Source: a virus. Taken from it: a DNA stretch of 55,666 nt. Under the pieces are notes generated by a model. That model was not told the DNA's origin, made no database searches, and saw nothing but the letters and a program-made list of their open reading frames with translations. A program made the position numbers and the translations under genes. Shown here piece by piece: positions 22,404 to 30,371 of this stretch. The stretch is taken from the IMG/VR virus record IMGVR_UViG_3300018080_000024, positions 1-55,666 of that record; one strand, 5' to 3'. The stretch's first letter is position 1, and each line of letters starts with the position of its first letter.

Positions 22404-23234
22404 ATGACCGACACTGCGCATAGCTATCGAGGACAACCGCCATGGTGGTCCGCTGCCGTGGCCTGGAGCCAAGAGAACATACGGAACTGTTCATGCGGCG
22501 TGAATGCGGACGGGACGCCGCGAGGGTTTGTGCGGGGCCGGTTTGAGGCCGGCCATCAACTGTTCGGCAAGAGCATCCCGTGTGTGTGTGCTCTAGATCG
22601 TTTTGCGCGATCCAAGGCCGAACGCCTGCGAGCGCTGAGCGGCATGAGCATCAGCGATTTCAACGCCTATCGGTTCACGACGTTTGGCCGCGACCAGGCC
22701 ATCAACGGAACCAGGCTCGCCGACGCCGACTTCCGGGCGCATCTGGACCACGTGGTGGAGCGGTGTATGGCCTACGCCCAGCGCCCCACCGATGGGTTCA
22801 TGATCCTCGTGGGGCCATACGGCGCAGGGAAAACGCACTTGGCCAAGGCCATCGTCAACGCGTGGATGGGCGGCGGCGGCGAGGTATACTTCAGCACCGT
22901 CCCGGACCTGTTGGACACCCTGCGCGAGGGCTACGACGTCGAGCGTGGCGGCGTGGCGCCGAGCTTCGAGCAGCGGCTAGAGTGGTTTCGCACCGTGGCG
23001 CTCTTGGTCCTGGACGATCTAGGCGCGCACCGGGCGACAGACTGGGCGGCTGAGAAACTTTTTCAGATTATCAATGACCGCTATGAGGCGCGCCGGGCGA
23101 CCGTCATCACCAGCAACCAGGACGTCCGCGAGAGCAGCGGGGGCATCGAGCCGCGCATTGCCTCGCGGCTGGCCGATGCGCGTCACGACTATCTAGTGTT
23201 GCCATGCGGAGACTATCGGAGGGGGGTGCGATGA
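22404..23234 (+). CDS. DnaC-like AAA+ helicase loader
   Basis: A 276-residue protein with Walker A 'GPYGAGKTHLA' (near residue 137), Walker B 'LLVLDDLGAH' (near 197), sensor 'VITSNQ' and an arginine finger region 'RIASRLADAR'. The N-terminal 70 residues have CSCG and CVC cysteines that may hold zinc. It loads the host replicative helicase onto the phage origin. It follows the initiator gene and is preceded by CACCCGAGGAGACGATC. Confidence 0.88.
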   Translation: MTDTAHSYRGQPPWWSAAVAWSQENIRNCSCGVNADGTPRGFVRGRFEAGHQLFGKSIPCVCALDRFARSKAERLRALSGMSISDFNAYRFTTFGRDQAINGTRLADADFRAHLDHVVERCMAYAQRPTDGFMILVGPYGAGKTHLAKAIVNAWMGGGGEVYFSTVPDLLDTLREGYDVERGGVAPSFEQRLEWFRTVALLVLDDLGAHRATDWAAEKLFQIINDRYEARRATVITSNQDVRESSGGIEPRIASRLADARHDYLVLPCGDYRRGVR

Positions 23235-23410
23235 TGGCCGGGGGAGCAGAAATCTGGATGACGCCGGATGACGTGCGGGGCCACGGCACGACGATAACTC
23301 CACGGATAATGGTGCGGCACACGTGGCGTTTGCGGCTGGGGCTGTGGATCATAGCGTTTGGATGTTGGCTGGCGGGGATCGAGTTTGAGCCCGGGGGTGA
23401 CGATGACTGA
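23231..23410 (+). CDS. Small membrane protein
   Basis: A 59-residue protein from ATG 23231, overlapping the loader stop by 4 bases. It has one hydrophobic helix ('LRLGLWIIAFGCWLAGI') and an acidic C-terminus. The upstream GGAGGGGGG is a strong ribosome site. Unknown function. Confidence 0.55.
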   Translation: MMAGGAEIWMTPDDVRGHGTTITPRIMVRHTWRLRLGLWIIAFGCWLAGIEFEPGGDDD

Positions 23411-23501
23411 GCGAAAGTGGAGGCCTGAATGGGTGCGCCGCACCATCCGACAAGGGCGGGTCAAAGTGCTACACGACTGGTTCTACCCGGACCCGCGCTG
23501 A
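23403..23501 (+). CDS. Tiny basic protein, 32 residues
   Basis: ATG 23403 overlaps the end of the previous gene; the product 'MTERKWRPEWVRRTIRQGRV' plus 12 residues is Arg/Trp-rich. It ends directly at the ATG of the next tiny gene. Tight packing supports translation, but short length limits certainty. Confidence 0.45.
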   Translation: MTERKWRPEWVRRTIRQGRVKVLHDWFYPDPR

Positions 23502-23603
23502 ATGGAATACGACGGGCGCTTGGACGGGCAAGAGTGGCTGTTTGGCCTGTACTGGCGCGACGGACAGCGGGAGCCGTGCGGCGACTACAGGAGGGCGCGA
23601 TGA
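23502..23603 (+). CDS. Tiny protein, 33 residues
   Basis: ATG 23502 follows the preceding stop with no gap and its own stop overlaps the next ATG (ATGA at 23600). Product is aromatic and acidic ('MEYDGRLDGQEWLFGLYWRD'). The AGGAGGGCGCG near its end is the ribosome site of the next gene. Unknown function. Confidence 0.45.
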   Translation: MEYDGRLDGQEWLFGLYWRDGQREPCGDYRRAR

Positions 23604-24439
23604 AGGTCAGCAAGATCAGGTGGACAGATTATAGCGGCGGCGTGCTGAACTTTGCCTCGGGATGTACGCCGGTGAGTGAAGGGTGCGCCAACTGTTACGC
23701 CAAGGCCATTGCCGACCGGTGGGGCCGGTCCTTTGAGCCGACATGGGACAGGGCCAAGCTGAGCAAGCTGGCCACGTTGCGCTTCGCCGAGTACAGCCCC
23801 AAGCGCGGCGCGCCGCACCGCCCAATGGCGTTTGTGTGCGACACCGGCGACCTGTTTCACGAGGACATACCCGATAAGGTGATTGGTGATTTTGTCGATG
23901 TGTGTTGTGCCCGCGATGACGTGATTTGGCAGGTGCTCACTAAACGTCCGCGGCGGATGCATAGCCTATTCAATCGATGGTTTGAGTGGGAACCCGCCCC
24001 AGAAAACATCTGGCTAGGCGTCAGCGTCGAGAATCAGCGTGCTGCTGAGGAGCGTGTCCCCGTTTTGCTAAGGGTGAATGCGGCGCTGCGATTTGTCAGC
24101 GTCGAGCCGATGCTAGAGCAGATAGACTTGGAACGGTATCTTGTGGGCTGGCATGAAGACGTCGAGCCCCGTGTTGTAGGTGAGTGCGGCGGCGAGCTGA
24201 TCGTCGTGCCTCAGCAAATACAGGTACAGGACCCGTCCCTCGCTTGGGTGATCTGCGGCGGCGAAAGCGGGCCGAATCGCAGGCCCTTCGATATTGCATG
24301 GGCCCTGAGGCTGTATGAGCAGTCTCGTGACCATGGCGTACCGTTCTTTTTCAAGCAGGGCTCGAACCGCTTTCCGGGTCGCGATGATCGGTTGCCGGAG
24401 GGTGGAGAGGTCAAGGAATGGCCAGACTGGGAGGGGTGA
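23600..24439 (+). CDS. DUF5131 (phage Gp37/Gp68) radical-SAM-like protein
   Basis: A 279-residue protein with the family's cysteine cluster C-x3-S-x-GC-x2-CYA (residues about 20-33, 'GCTPVSEGCANCYA'). It also has 'WTDYSGG' at the start, 'LTKRPRRM' in the middle and the C-terminal 'VICGGESGPNRRPFD' and 'PFFFKQGS'. The family is common in phages and is predicted to bind an Fe-S cluster. The usual partner gene tcmP is not seen here. Substrate is not known. Confidence 0.85.
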   Translation: MKVSKIRWTDYSGGVLNFASGCTPVSEGCANCYAKAIADRWGRSFEPTWDRAKLSKLATLRFAEYSPKRGAPHRPMAFVCDTGDLFHEDIPDKVIGDFVDVCCARDDVIWQVLTKRPRRMHSLFNRWFEWEPAPENIWLGVSVENQRAAEERVPVLLRVNAALRFVSVEPMLEQIDLERYLVGWHEDVEPRVVGECGGELIVVPQQIQVQDPSLAWVICGGESGPNRRPFDIAWALRLYEQSRDHGVPFFFKQGSNRFPGRDDRLPEGGEVKEWPDWEG

Positions 24440-24588
24440 TGGACGATGCCGTGGCGTTCGTGTGCCGTCTGGCTGAGGACTTAAGACGCAAAGGAAAGGA
24501 GGCGGAGGATCGACGCCGGGCCATTCGCGAGGATGCGCAAAAGCGACGGGGTGATCAGACGCCAAGGGTTGAAGCACAGGAGGAATGA
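24439..24588 (+). CDS. Small charged helical protein, 49 residues
   Basis: ATG 24439 overlaps the stop of the previous gene (TGATG). The product is one long Arg/Glu-rich helix ('AEDLRRKGKEAEDRRRAIRE'). Unknown function; could be a DNA-associated or scaffolding helix. The stop overlaps an ATG for a 19-codon frame that I do not count as a gene. Confidence 0.5.
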   Translation: MDDAVAFVCRLAEDLRRKGKEAEDRRRAIREDAQKRRGDQTPRVEAQEE

Positions 24589-24702
24589 TGGGCGTCATGT
24601 ATCCTACTGATCGCCGTTCCTGCGGGCCGAGAGTTTGGGTTGTATAAGCGGAAGCTGTGAAAGGCCGGGGCTACCGATTTTGCATGGAGAGGAGAAAAAA
24701 AG

Positions 24703-24945
24703 ATGGCAGCAGGGATGTGGAAGTGTAGCGAGTGCGGCGCAAAAGACGCCGAAATTTCGCGGCTGCTCACCGAGCTGCGGCGGCTGTGCTACCTGGTGCG
24801 GATGATGGAGACGATAGATGCCTCAACGTTTTCAGACTGCCCGTACTGCGGTGCAGAGCTGATTGTTGATGAGCCGCACTCTCCCGACTGTTTGTGGATT
24901 GAAGCAAACAGGCTTCTGGATGATGTGGAGGCGGACGATGAGTGA
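24703..24945 (+). CDS. Zinc-finger paralog A
   Basis: An 80-residue protein with CSEC (8-11), CPYC and a C-terminal 'HSPDCLWIEANRLLDD'. The same C-terminal motif (CxxC, then H-x3-4-C-LW-x-A-x2-LLD) occurs in the genes at 25107 and 25404. Upstream, GGGGCTACCGATTTTGCATGG and GAGAGGAG repeat almost exactly before 25107, so the leader was duplicated with the gene. Confidence 0.62.
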   Translation: MAAGMWKCSECGAKDAEISRLLTELRRLCYLVRMMETIDASTFSDCPYCGAELIVDEPHSPDCLWIEANRLLDDVEADDE

Positions 24946-25064
24946 GGGCGGGCGTGCCCCGGCTGCTCGCCGAGGTGCGGCGGCTGCGTGCAAGAACAAA
25001 GCGGCTGGAGCAGAAAGCGCGAGGGCTGCTGTCGTGCTGGCGTCATGATCTTGGCCCAGAGTGA
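24942..25064 (+). pseudogene. Fragment of a zinc-finger paralog
   Basis: GTG 24942 overlaps the previous stop. The 40-residue reading frame 'VPRLLAEVRRLRARTKRL' matches the helix in paralogs A ('LLTELRRLCYLVR') and C ('LAAEVERLHDLVRR') but lacks the cysteine ends. It looks like the remains of a fourth copy from tandem duplication. It may still be translated. Confidence 0.45.
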
Positions 25065-25106
25065 AATAGGCCCGGGCTACCGACTTTTCATGGAGAGGAG
25101 AGAGGG

Positions 25107-25400
25107 ATGGCATTGCACGGTAGTTGCGGTAGGCGTATCAGACCCGAGGAAGCGAGCCGCATGACAGCAGAATTCGAGGCGGCGGAACGCGCAACGCTGG
25201 AGAGGGAACGGCAAAAAGTTTATGAAGCGAAAAATGACCGCTTGCGTGATCTAGTGCGACGATTTGCGCGTTACGGTCCATGGACCACACCGGTACACGA
25301 CACGTTCTGCCGATACTGTAGCGCATCTTTTGGTGAGGAGCATGACGAGAATTGCCTATGGTTGAATGCGCTAGCGCTTTTGGATGAGGCGGAGGACTAG
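25107..25400 (+). CDS. Zinc-finger paralog B
   Basis: A 97-residue protein: a long charged helix followed by 'DTFCRYCSASFGEEHDENCLWLNALALLDEAED'. The C-terminal unit matches paralogs A and C. ATG follows GGAGAGGAGAGAGGG. Probably a small zinc protein; role unknown. Confidence 0.62.
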   Translation: MALHGSCGRRIRPEEASRMTAEFEAAERATLERERQKVYEAKNDRLRDLVRRFARYGPWTTPVHDTFCRYCSASFGEEHDENCLWLNALALLDEAED

Positions 25401-25403
25401 GAG

Positions 25404-25748
25404 ATGAGGTCGATGTTGGGGATCAGGTGTGTGCGATGCGGCGTGTTTGAGCTCGTCTCAAGCCCGCCCAAAGGGGCCAATCGCAAATGGTGGATCAATC
25501 ATCAGCTATCCCGTCGCGGGTGGAAACTGTCGCCTTCGCGAGAGTATCTCTGTGTCAAGGCGCGAGAGGATGTACCCGCCCTGGCCGCTGAGGTGGAGCG
25601 CCTGCATGATCTGGTGCGGCGGCTGTTCGAGACGGGCGCGTGCAAACACCTAGGCTCGGGCGAAATCCCGGCGCGGTGTGACCTGTACACAACGGATGAT
25701 TGCCCGTGGTGCGAGGCGAGCGAGTTGCTGGATGAGGCGGAGGGCTAG
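25404..25748 (+). CDS. Zinc-finger paralog C
   Basis: A 114-residue protein with an extra N-terminal CVRC (near residues 9-12) and a segment 'GANRKWWINHQLSRRGWKL', then the shared helix and a C-terminal 'CPWCEASELLDEAEG'. The shared ending with A and B shows tandem duplication. The His of the shared motif is replaced in part by 'YTTDDC'. Confidence 0.6.
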   Translation: MRSMLGIRCVRCGVFELVSSPPKGANRKWWINHQLSRRGWKLSPSREYLCVKAREDVPALAAEVERLHDLVRRLFETGACKHLGSGEIPARCDLYTTDDCPWCEASELLDEAEG

Positions 25749-25751
25749 GCA

Positions 25752-26348
25752 ATGCTGTACGCATTTGATTCGAGAGCGGCGGCGGCCATCGACAACACGC
25801 GGCCTGGCGATGCCCCTGGGCCGCTGGACGCAGAGCAGCCCTACTGGGCGGCTTGGGCGATTCCAGTGGTACCAATCATGGCAGGGCCGGTGCCGGTAGC
25901 CGGGGAGCGTGTCGTGCCCGTCTATCCCCACGTGATGCTCACGCCCCAAGAGTGCTTGATCCCCGACGCGGGCATCCTCATCCACCGTGACGACGGGCGT
26001 TCCAACGTCACGCCTGAGGACATCATCGAGCGGCTACACGAGGGTGCTGGACCGTTCCCGCTGCGGCCACCGATAGATCAACCGTCGTGGGCGCAGCTGT
26101 GGATATACGAGGTCCGTTGGGTCCAGCGCATGCGCCTCCACGACCTCGAGGTGGGGATGATCCGTGAGATGGGCGTCTATATCCCGGCCAACGTCGAGGA
26201 GCTCGCCCGTGAGGAGGATACGTCCGTGCTCGCGTGGACCAAGGCCAAGATGGCGCGCACCTGGGACAAGATGCTTGGCAACTACGACGCTGGCTCCTGG
26301 GACGACAACCCGCAGCTATACGTGGCACGCATGAAACGACTCACCTGA
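25752..26348 (+). CDS. Hypothetical 198-residue protein
   Basis: N-terminal 'DAEQPYWAAWAIPVVPIMAGPVPVAGERVVPVYPHVMLTP' is a Pro/Val-rich beta segment; the C-terminal half is helical. I do not recognise a family. It is last in the replication operon before the promoter at 26355. Confidence 0.6.
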   Translation: MLYAFDSRAAAAIDNTRPGDAPGPLDAEQPYWAAWAIPVVPIMAGPVPVAGERVVPVYPHVMLTPQECLIPDAGILIHRDDGRSNVTPEDIIERLHEGAGPFPLRPPIDQPSWAQLWIYEVRWVQRMRLHDLEVGMIREMGVYIPANVEELAREEDTSVLAWTKAKMARTWDKMLGNYDAGSWDDNPQLYVARMKRLT

Positions 26349-26354
26349 AAAGGC

Positions 26355-26383
26355 TTTACTTTTTCAAAGAGGTATTATATAAT
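26355..26383 (+). promoter_or_regulatory. Promoter of the recombination operon
   Basis: -35 TTTACT (26355-26360), 17-bp spacer, -10 TATAAT (26378-26383). It closely resembles the promoter at 20867 (TTTACG, 17, TATAAT). A 120-base leader follows; it contains AAGGAGGAG before GTG 26420 and a possible 23-codon leader peptide ending at 26491. Confidence 0.82.
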
Positions 26384-26509
26384 AGGTATGTAGGCTTTAC
26401 CGGCGAAGGCAAGGAGGAGGTGGGCCATGTGATCCCCAAGGACGGCTGCGAACGGGAGCGCCTCGATGAGGGCGGGGCGCTTCACCCTTAGACACCCATG
26501 GAGGCTATG

Positions 26510-26974
26510 ATGAGCGAAGACGGCGAACGATACGAAGTGGATCAAGAGACTGGCGAGGTACTGGAGGAACCACACGATGAACCCGAGATGGCCGACCGGC
26601 GGCTCCGCGTGCGATTGGTGTCGTACCGGCGCACCATCAATCTCGGCGACTATGAATCCGTCCAGTTGGAGGAGAGCGTCATTGTCCGGGCGGAAGGGCT
26701 CGAAACGGTGGAGCAAGCGATAGCGCTGGAGCAGGCCGCGTGGGACAAGGTGCGCGGCGACGTCCGCGAGCAGGCCACGGCGATCCTGGAGTGGCGACGC
26801 AAGCGCCGCGAGAACGCGCTCCGTGTTCAGCTAGCGAATCTGCCTCGGCATGTGAAGGCGGCGGCGCTCGACCTTGTGCGCGACTGGATCGACGAATTCG
26901 CAGATGTTCCAGAGACCGAGGACGTCCGGCGGGCGCTAGGCGCGGACGTGGCGCAGGAGGCGAGCAATGACTAG
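26510..26974 (+). CDS. Hypothetical recombination-operon protein, 154 residues
   Basis: Start ATG 26510 is 5 bases after GGAGG (ATG 26498 and 26507 are alternatives). Acidic N-terminus ('YEVDQETGEVLEEPHDEPEM') then a beta segment 'LVSYRRTINLGDYESVQLEESVIVRAEG' and a helical basic C-terminus. The beta segment resembles phage proteins encoded near single-strand annealing or RDF genes, but I know no function. First gene after the promoter at 26355. Confidence 0.62.
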   Translation: MSEDGERYEVDQETGEVLEEPHDEPEMADRRLRVRLVSYRRTINLGDYESVQLEESVIVRAEGLETVEQAIALEQAAWDKVRGDVREQATAILEWRRKRRENALRVQLANLPRHVKAAALDLVRDWIDEFADVPETEDVRRALGADVAQEASND

Positions 26975-27485
26975 ACCAGTCATGGACTACCTGGGCAAGT
27001 GGGTCGCGATGGTGGATGGCCCGGTCACTGGCGAGACGGGACGGGTCATGTCCATCAAGAGCGAAGGGCCTCCGGCGAAGCCCCACGTGAGTGTGTTTGT
27101 GAAATCGCCGACGGCGCAATGGTGGGGACCCCTGAGCTTCCTGCGCCTCGCCCCAGAGGCCATCCCCGAAACGGTGCTATGGGATACGGTGAACCAGCAT
27201 GGAGGCGTCGACGAGTTGACCACAGTGCGCAAGCCGTACGTGATGACGCGCCTGTCTGCGACGCTCCCCGATTATGCCGGGGAGCCGGTCGTGATCGAAG
27301 GCGTCGGATTTGCCAAGTGGAACCCAAACGACAGAGGAGACCCGGCCTGGGACTGGAAAGAAGGGCGCGGACGGATTATCGCGCATCAGCGAGCTAGACT
27401 CGATATGCTGCGGCACCTGCGGCATGCGGTAGGATCGTGGCGAGTACCACTACATCCCAGGGCGATGGAAGAGCAGAATGACTGA
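26967..27485 (+). CDS. Hypothetical 172-residue protein
   Basis: Overlaps the upstream stop by 8 bases and the next start by 8 bases. The N-terminal 60 residues read like an SH3-type barrel ('LGKWVAMVDGPVTGETGRVMSIK'). The rest is mixed with many Trp and Pro. Unknown function; tightly coupled to its neighbours. Confidence 0.6.
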   Translation: MTRPVMDYLGKWVAMVDGPVTGETGRVMSIKSEGPPAKPHVSVFVKSPTAQWWGPLSFLRLAPEAIPETVLWDTVNQHGGVDELTTVRKPYVMTRLSATLPDYAGEPVVIEGVGFAKWNPNDRGDPAWDWKEGRGRIIAHQRARLDMLRHLRHAVGSWRVPLHPRAMEEQND

Positions 27486-27921
27486 GCAGCAGGACTATCT
27501 AAGCAAAATGGTGACGGCGGCCTTGGCGCTAGCGGAGGCCGAGACGACCTTGGGCATCCTGGAGGCGGACCGGCTCTATGCGGCGCATGAGGTATCACTG
27601 GCGGAAAGCGCCCTCGCCTACATCAAGGCGGACGTGCTCTATGAGGCCTACGAAGTGGGGGGCCTGGACGGCGGAAATGCGCAGACGCGCAGCATTGCCG
27701 CTGATGCCGCAGTGGAGACCAATGCGCGGTACATTGACGCGATGGCCGCGCTTCAGGCGGCTCGGCGACACTTAGCGTGTGCGGAGAAGGCGGCGGTGAT
27801 AAACAAGGGCGTGCGGAATGCCCGAGCCGCCGAACTTCGAGCCTATCAGACGGCGGTGAACGCGCTGGCGAACGTGATGCAAGCGGAAGCAGAGGAGGAT
27901 ACATGCCTGTTGGAGGGATAG
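27478..27921 (+). CDS. Alanine-rich coiled-coil protein
   Basis: A 147-residue, Ala/Glu-rich, nearly all-helical protein ('ALALAEAETTLGILEADRLYAAHEVSLAESALAY'). It probably forms a long coiled coil. Overlaps the next gene by 19 bases. Unknown function. Confidence 0.6.
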   Translation: MTEQQDYLSKMVTAALALAEAETTLGILEADRLYAAHEVSLAESALAYIKADVLYEAYEVGGLDGGNAQTRSIAADAAVETNARYIDAMAALQAARRHLACAEKAAVINKGVRNARAAELRAYQTAVNALANVMQAEAEEDTCLLEG

Positions 27922-29225
27922 TCAACGACGTTCGGCGCGGATGGCGCGTGCTGGGGCGCGTCAAAAAGGGCGCACCCAAAGGTCAAGGGCTCCACAACCG
28001 CAACTATTTCAGACTCGACACCAATGATGAGGATCTGCTTCACGCCTGGGCGGATGTCTATGGCGCGGAGCCACGCTCGCTGGACGTCACGCTGCCATAT
28101 GACCTACTGCGCGACAACTGGGATCAGTGGCTAGAGCTGTGGGGGGCCGGGGGCACGCTCAAGGTGCGATGTAACGGCACCGACTGGGTACAGTGGCGGG
28201 ACTCCCAGGGGGTTCTCCACAACGATCCTCGCCCTTGCCCGTGGTGTAGCGGGGAGCGAGCCAACGATCCCAACCAGCACCAACTCGTGGGGCGTCTGTT
28301 TGTGATGTCCCCGCCACTGCTGGAGCGAGGCTTCAGCGGCGTGCTGATGCTCGTCACCGGATCGTGGAATGACTGCCGCAACATCGAGCGCACCCTGCGC
28401 ACGGTGGACGACATCGTGGACGGAGAGCTTGGCGGCGTGCCGATGGTGTTGAGCCGGTCCTGCGAAAAGATCACGATGACCCGCGACGGCAAGCGCGTCC
28501 GCCGCGATGACTGGCTGGTGCGGCTAGACCCCAATGCCCAGTGGCTCCAGCGGCGCATGGAGCTCCAGCGGCTCCGAGCTATTGAGTCTCGTCCCCGCGC
28601 AACGGCGGCGGCGGGCGTGGCTCCGACGGGGGCCGATAGCAGTGACGACCAGATCCCCTTTGATGAGCCGCCTGTCGCTGAGGATGACTGGGACGGGCCT
28701 AACGGACCGTATGATGAGCCGCCTCCAGACGATGATGAAGGTGAGCCTATCTCGACGGGGCCGACGGACGCACAACAGGCCAGGGACAACGCCCCGCCAG
28801 CGTCAACGAGAGGCCGAGGCAATCCGTTGTACAAAGGAGACACCTCACCGCCCTCGCCTGGCGTGCGGTCACCGGAGACGGTTCAGAAGGAGCTCAAGGC
28901 GCAAGCCTGGGACCTGGACCACAAGGGCGTCGTGTTATCCGGCCAGCAGCGCGGCGCTATGGTCGGAGCCCTCAACACTCTTTTTCAAACTGAAGGGGCG
29001 AGCGCGGAGCGCATCGCGCAAGGGCGGCACCTTGTCCAGGACTATGTGTTCGGAAAGCCCAAATCAGAGGACCTGACGCCCGGTGAGGTGCTGTCGCTGC
29101 TGTGGTGGGCGCAGACCCGTACCGATGATGGAGGATACGCGCCGAGCCCCCAGGCGATGAAAGAGGCGCAGGTCATCGAGAAGGAAGCCCTCGCCGCTGG
29201 GGGCCAGGACGAAATCCCATGGTGA
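27903..29225 (+). CDS. RDF/Gp3-like protein with acidic C-terminal tail
   Basis: A 440-residue protein from ATG 27903 after GAGGAGGATAC. Residues 8-100 follow the pattern of phiC31 Gp3-type proteins: 'GWRVLGRVKKGAPKGQGL', 'YFRLDT', 'HAWADVYG', 'WDQWLELWGAGGTLKVRCNG'. A CPWC zinc pair is near residue 108. A long acidic Pro-rich linker leads to a helical domain and a terminal 'DEIPW' that resembles the protein-binding tail of SSB. In phiC31 Gp3 steers the serine integrase; no integrase exists here, so another DNA-recombination role is more likely. Confidence 0.62.
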   Translation: MPVGGIVNDVRRGWRVLGRVKKGAPKGQGLHNRNYFRLDTNDEDLLHAWADVYGAEPRSLDVTLPYDLLRDNWDQWLELWGAGGTLKVRCNGTDWVQWRDSQGVLHNDPRPCPWCSGERANDPNQHQLVGRLFVMSPPLLERGFSGVLMLVTGSWNDCRNIERTLRTVDDIVDGELGGVPMVLSRSCEKITMTRDGKRVRRDDWLVRLDPNAQWLQRRMELQRLRAIESRPRATAAAGVAPTGADSSDDQIPFDEPPVAEDDWDGPNGPYDEPPPDDDEGEPISTGPTDAQQARDNAPPASTRGRGNPLYKGDTSPPSPGVRSPETVQKELKAQAWDLDHKGVVLSGQQRGAMVGALNTLFQTEGASAERIAQGRHLVQDYVFGKPKSEDLTPGEVLSLLWWAQTRTDDGGYAPSPQAMKEAQVIEKEALAAGGQDEIPW

Positions 29226-29728
29226 AGGAGACACCGACCGCGATTATCAAGCGGTTGCGCAGAAACGCGCTGCTGAGTCAGTCGACCCTGGGGGAGGCCT
29301 TTGGCCTTTCCCCGGGAGGCATCGCCAGGATCGAAAGTGGGAGCCTGCCGTTGTCCAGGGCGAGGCGGGCAAACTTTGAGGCGTACCTCGTGCCGCGCTG
29401 GAGGGTGATGAGCGACATGCTGGACCCGGAGGGCGTGCTAGACGTGCGACAGCTGCGCATCGCGCATCGTGTCCTATCCGCCGTGCTAGCTATCGTCGCG
29501 GAGTCTGCTGATGGCGTGACCTCCGTCGATGAGCTGGCTGTCATGATCGGAAGTGGGCCCATGGCGACGCGCAACGCGCTCGATCATCTAGTCCGTGTAG
29601 GACTGGCCGAGGCCGTGTACAGCAAACAGGGCGTGGTGGTGGACGAGACGTCCGCCGGGCTGCGCTATAGAAGGGCGTGTGATGCCAAGACGTGGCTGCT
29701 AGAGAAGAGACAAGAAGGAGGGTTCTGA
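29219..29728 (+). CDS. XRE-type HTH regulator
   Basis: A 169-residue protein. Residues 8-55 form a Cro/CI-type HTH ('RLRRNALLSQSTLGEAFGLSPGGIARIESG'). The C-terminal half resembles a winged helix ('VTSVDELAVMIGSGPMATRNALDHLVRVGLAEAV'). Probably a transcription regulator of phage genes. Overlaps the RDF-like gene by 7 bases. Confidence 0.75.
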   Translation: MVKETPTAIIKRLRRNALLSQSTLGEAFGLSPGGIARIESGSLPLSRARRANFEAYLVPRWRVMSDMLDPEGVLDVRQLRIAHRVLSAVLAIVAESADGVTSVDELAVMIGSGPMATRNALDHLVRVGLAEAVYSKQGVVVDETSAGLRYRRACDAKTWLLEKRQEGGF

Positions 29729-29953
29729 ATGGCACAACGAGCGGCATTGATGGCGTTGGCAGGAACGGCAACTGGACTGGTCATAGGACTAGCCGCGCTA
29801 GGCGTGGTGCTGATGGTCTATGCGCGCAAGCAAGCGGTTTCTGAGTCGCCCGCCGACCGAACTATGCGGAAGGCCATGGACACCGGACTCGTATTGCTGG
29901 CGATCCTCTTTGGCGTGTTCGGGGCGATATTGGGAACGGTGACATATGGGTGA
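29729..29953 (+). CDS. Two-helix membrane protein
   Basis: A 74-residue protein with two membrane helices (about residues 6-28 and 49-70, 'GLVLLAILFGVFGAILG') and a short positively charged loop. Could be a superinfection-exclusion or holin-type protein. It begins directly after the stop of the HTH gene. Confidence 0.6.
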   Translation: MAQRAALMALAGTATGLVIGLAALGVVLMVYARKQAVSESPADRTMRKAMDTGLVLLAILFGVFGAILGTVTYG

Positions 29954-30041
29954 GCCAGTAGACTGAGCGCGATACGCGCACGAGCGGGCGCGGCGATATC
30001 AGAGCGTCGAGATGTATATGAACCTGTTGGGAGAGGACTAG
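29946..30041 (+). pseudogene. Mini-gene interrupted by in-frame TGA
   Basis: ATG 29946 reads MGEPVD, then TGA (29964-29966), then an open frame 'ARYAHERARRYQSVEMYMNL' plus four residues to TAG 30041. The second part is protein-like and has no own start before ATG 29997. It is either a nonsense-mutated mini-gene or a rare readthrough. TGA is a normal stop elsewhere in this genome, so recoding is unlikely. Confidence 0.35.
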
Positions 30042-30044
30042 GCG

Positions 30045-30371
30045 ATGAGGTCTGAACTTGAGCTTTGGTTCGCAGCCCAACTGCGAGATGCTGGGCTTAC
30101 AGAGGGAATGGAGGAGGAGTATGAATTTGAGCCAGGACGACGGTGGCGACTCGACTTTGCTTGGCCGGGGCAGCTCGTCGCCGTTGAAATCGAGGGCGGT
30201 GTGTGGAGCCGAGGGCGACACACTCGGGGAAGCGGATTCATTGGCGATTGTGAAAAGTACAACACCGCCGTCTTTCGTCGCCGTTGGGATACCATGTACG
30301 ATGCGCCATACGCCTGGGCGGACAACCCACTCGTAGTAGTAACTAGATTCAGAGTGATCGAGCATGGTTAG
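30045..30371 (+). CDS. PD-(D/E)XK endonuclease, Vsr/DUF559-like
   Basis: A 108-residue protein with the motif 'RRWRLDFAWPGQLVAVEIEGG' (D near residue 38, E-x-E near 49) followed by 'GRHTRGSGFIGDCEKYN', the typical core of small phage Vsr-like nucleases. It may nick or resolve branched phage DNA, or degrade host DNA. Overlaps the next nuclease gene by 8 bases. Confidence 0.8.
   Translation: MRSELELWFAAQLRDAGLTEGMEEEYEFEPGRRWRLDFAWPGQLVAVEIEGGVWSRGRHTRGSGFIGDCEKYNTAVFRRRWDTMYDAPYAWADNPLVVVTRFRVIEHG

Noticed and set aside
24355-24370. GGTTCGAGCCC on the minus strand as a T-arm of a tRNA
   Set aside because: It lies in the DUF5131 coding sequence; no acceptor stem, anticodon arm or CCA-like end could be found around it.
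24588-24647. 19-codon frame after the 24439 gene
   Set aside because: Start overlaps the upstream stop, but the product is very short and resembles nothing; not counted as a gene.
26420-26491. 23-codon leader peptide in the 26.4 kb operon
   Set aside because: It has a ribosome site (AAGGAGGAG) but no run of a single amino acid or terminator that would make an attenuation leader; left as a note only.
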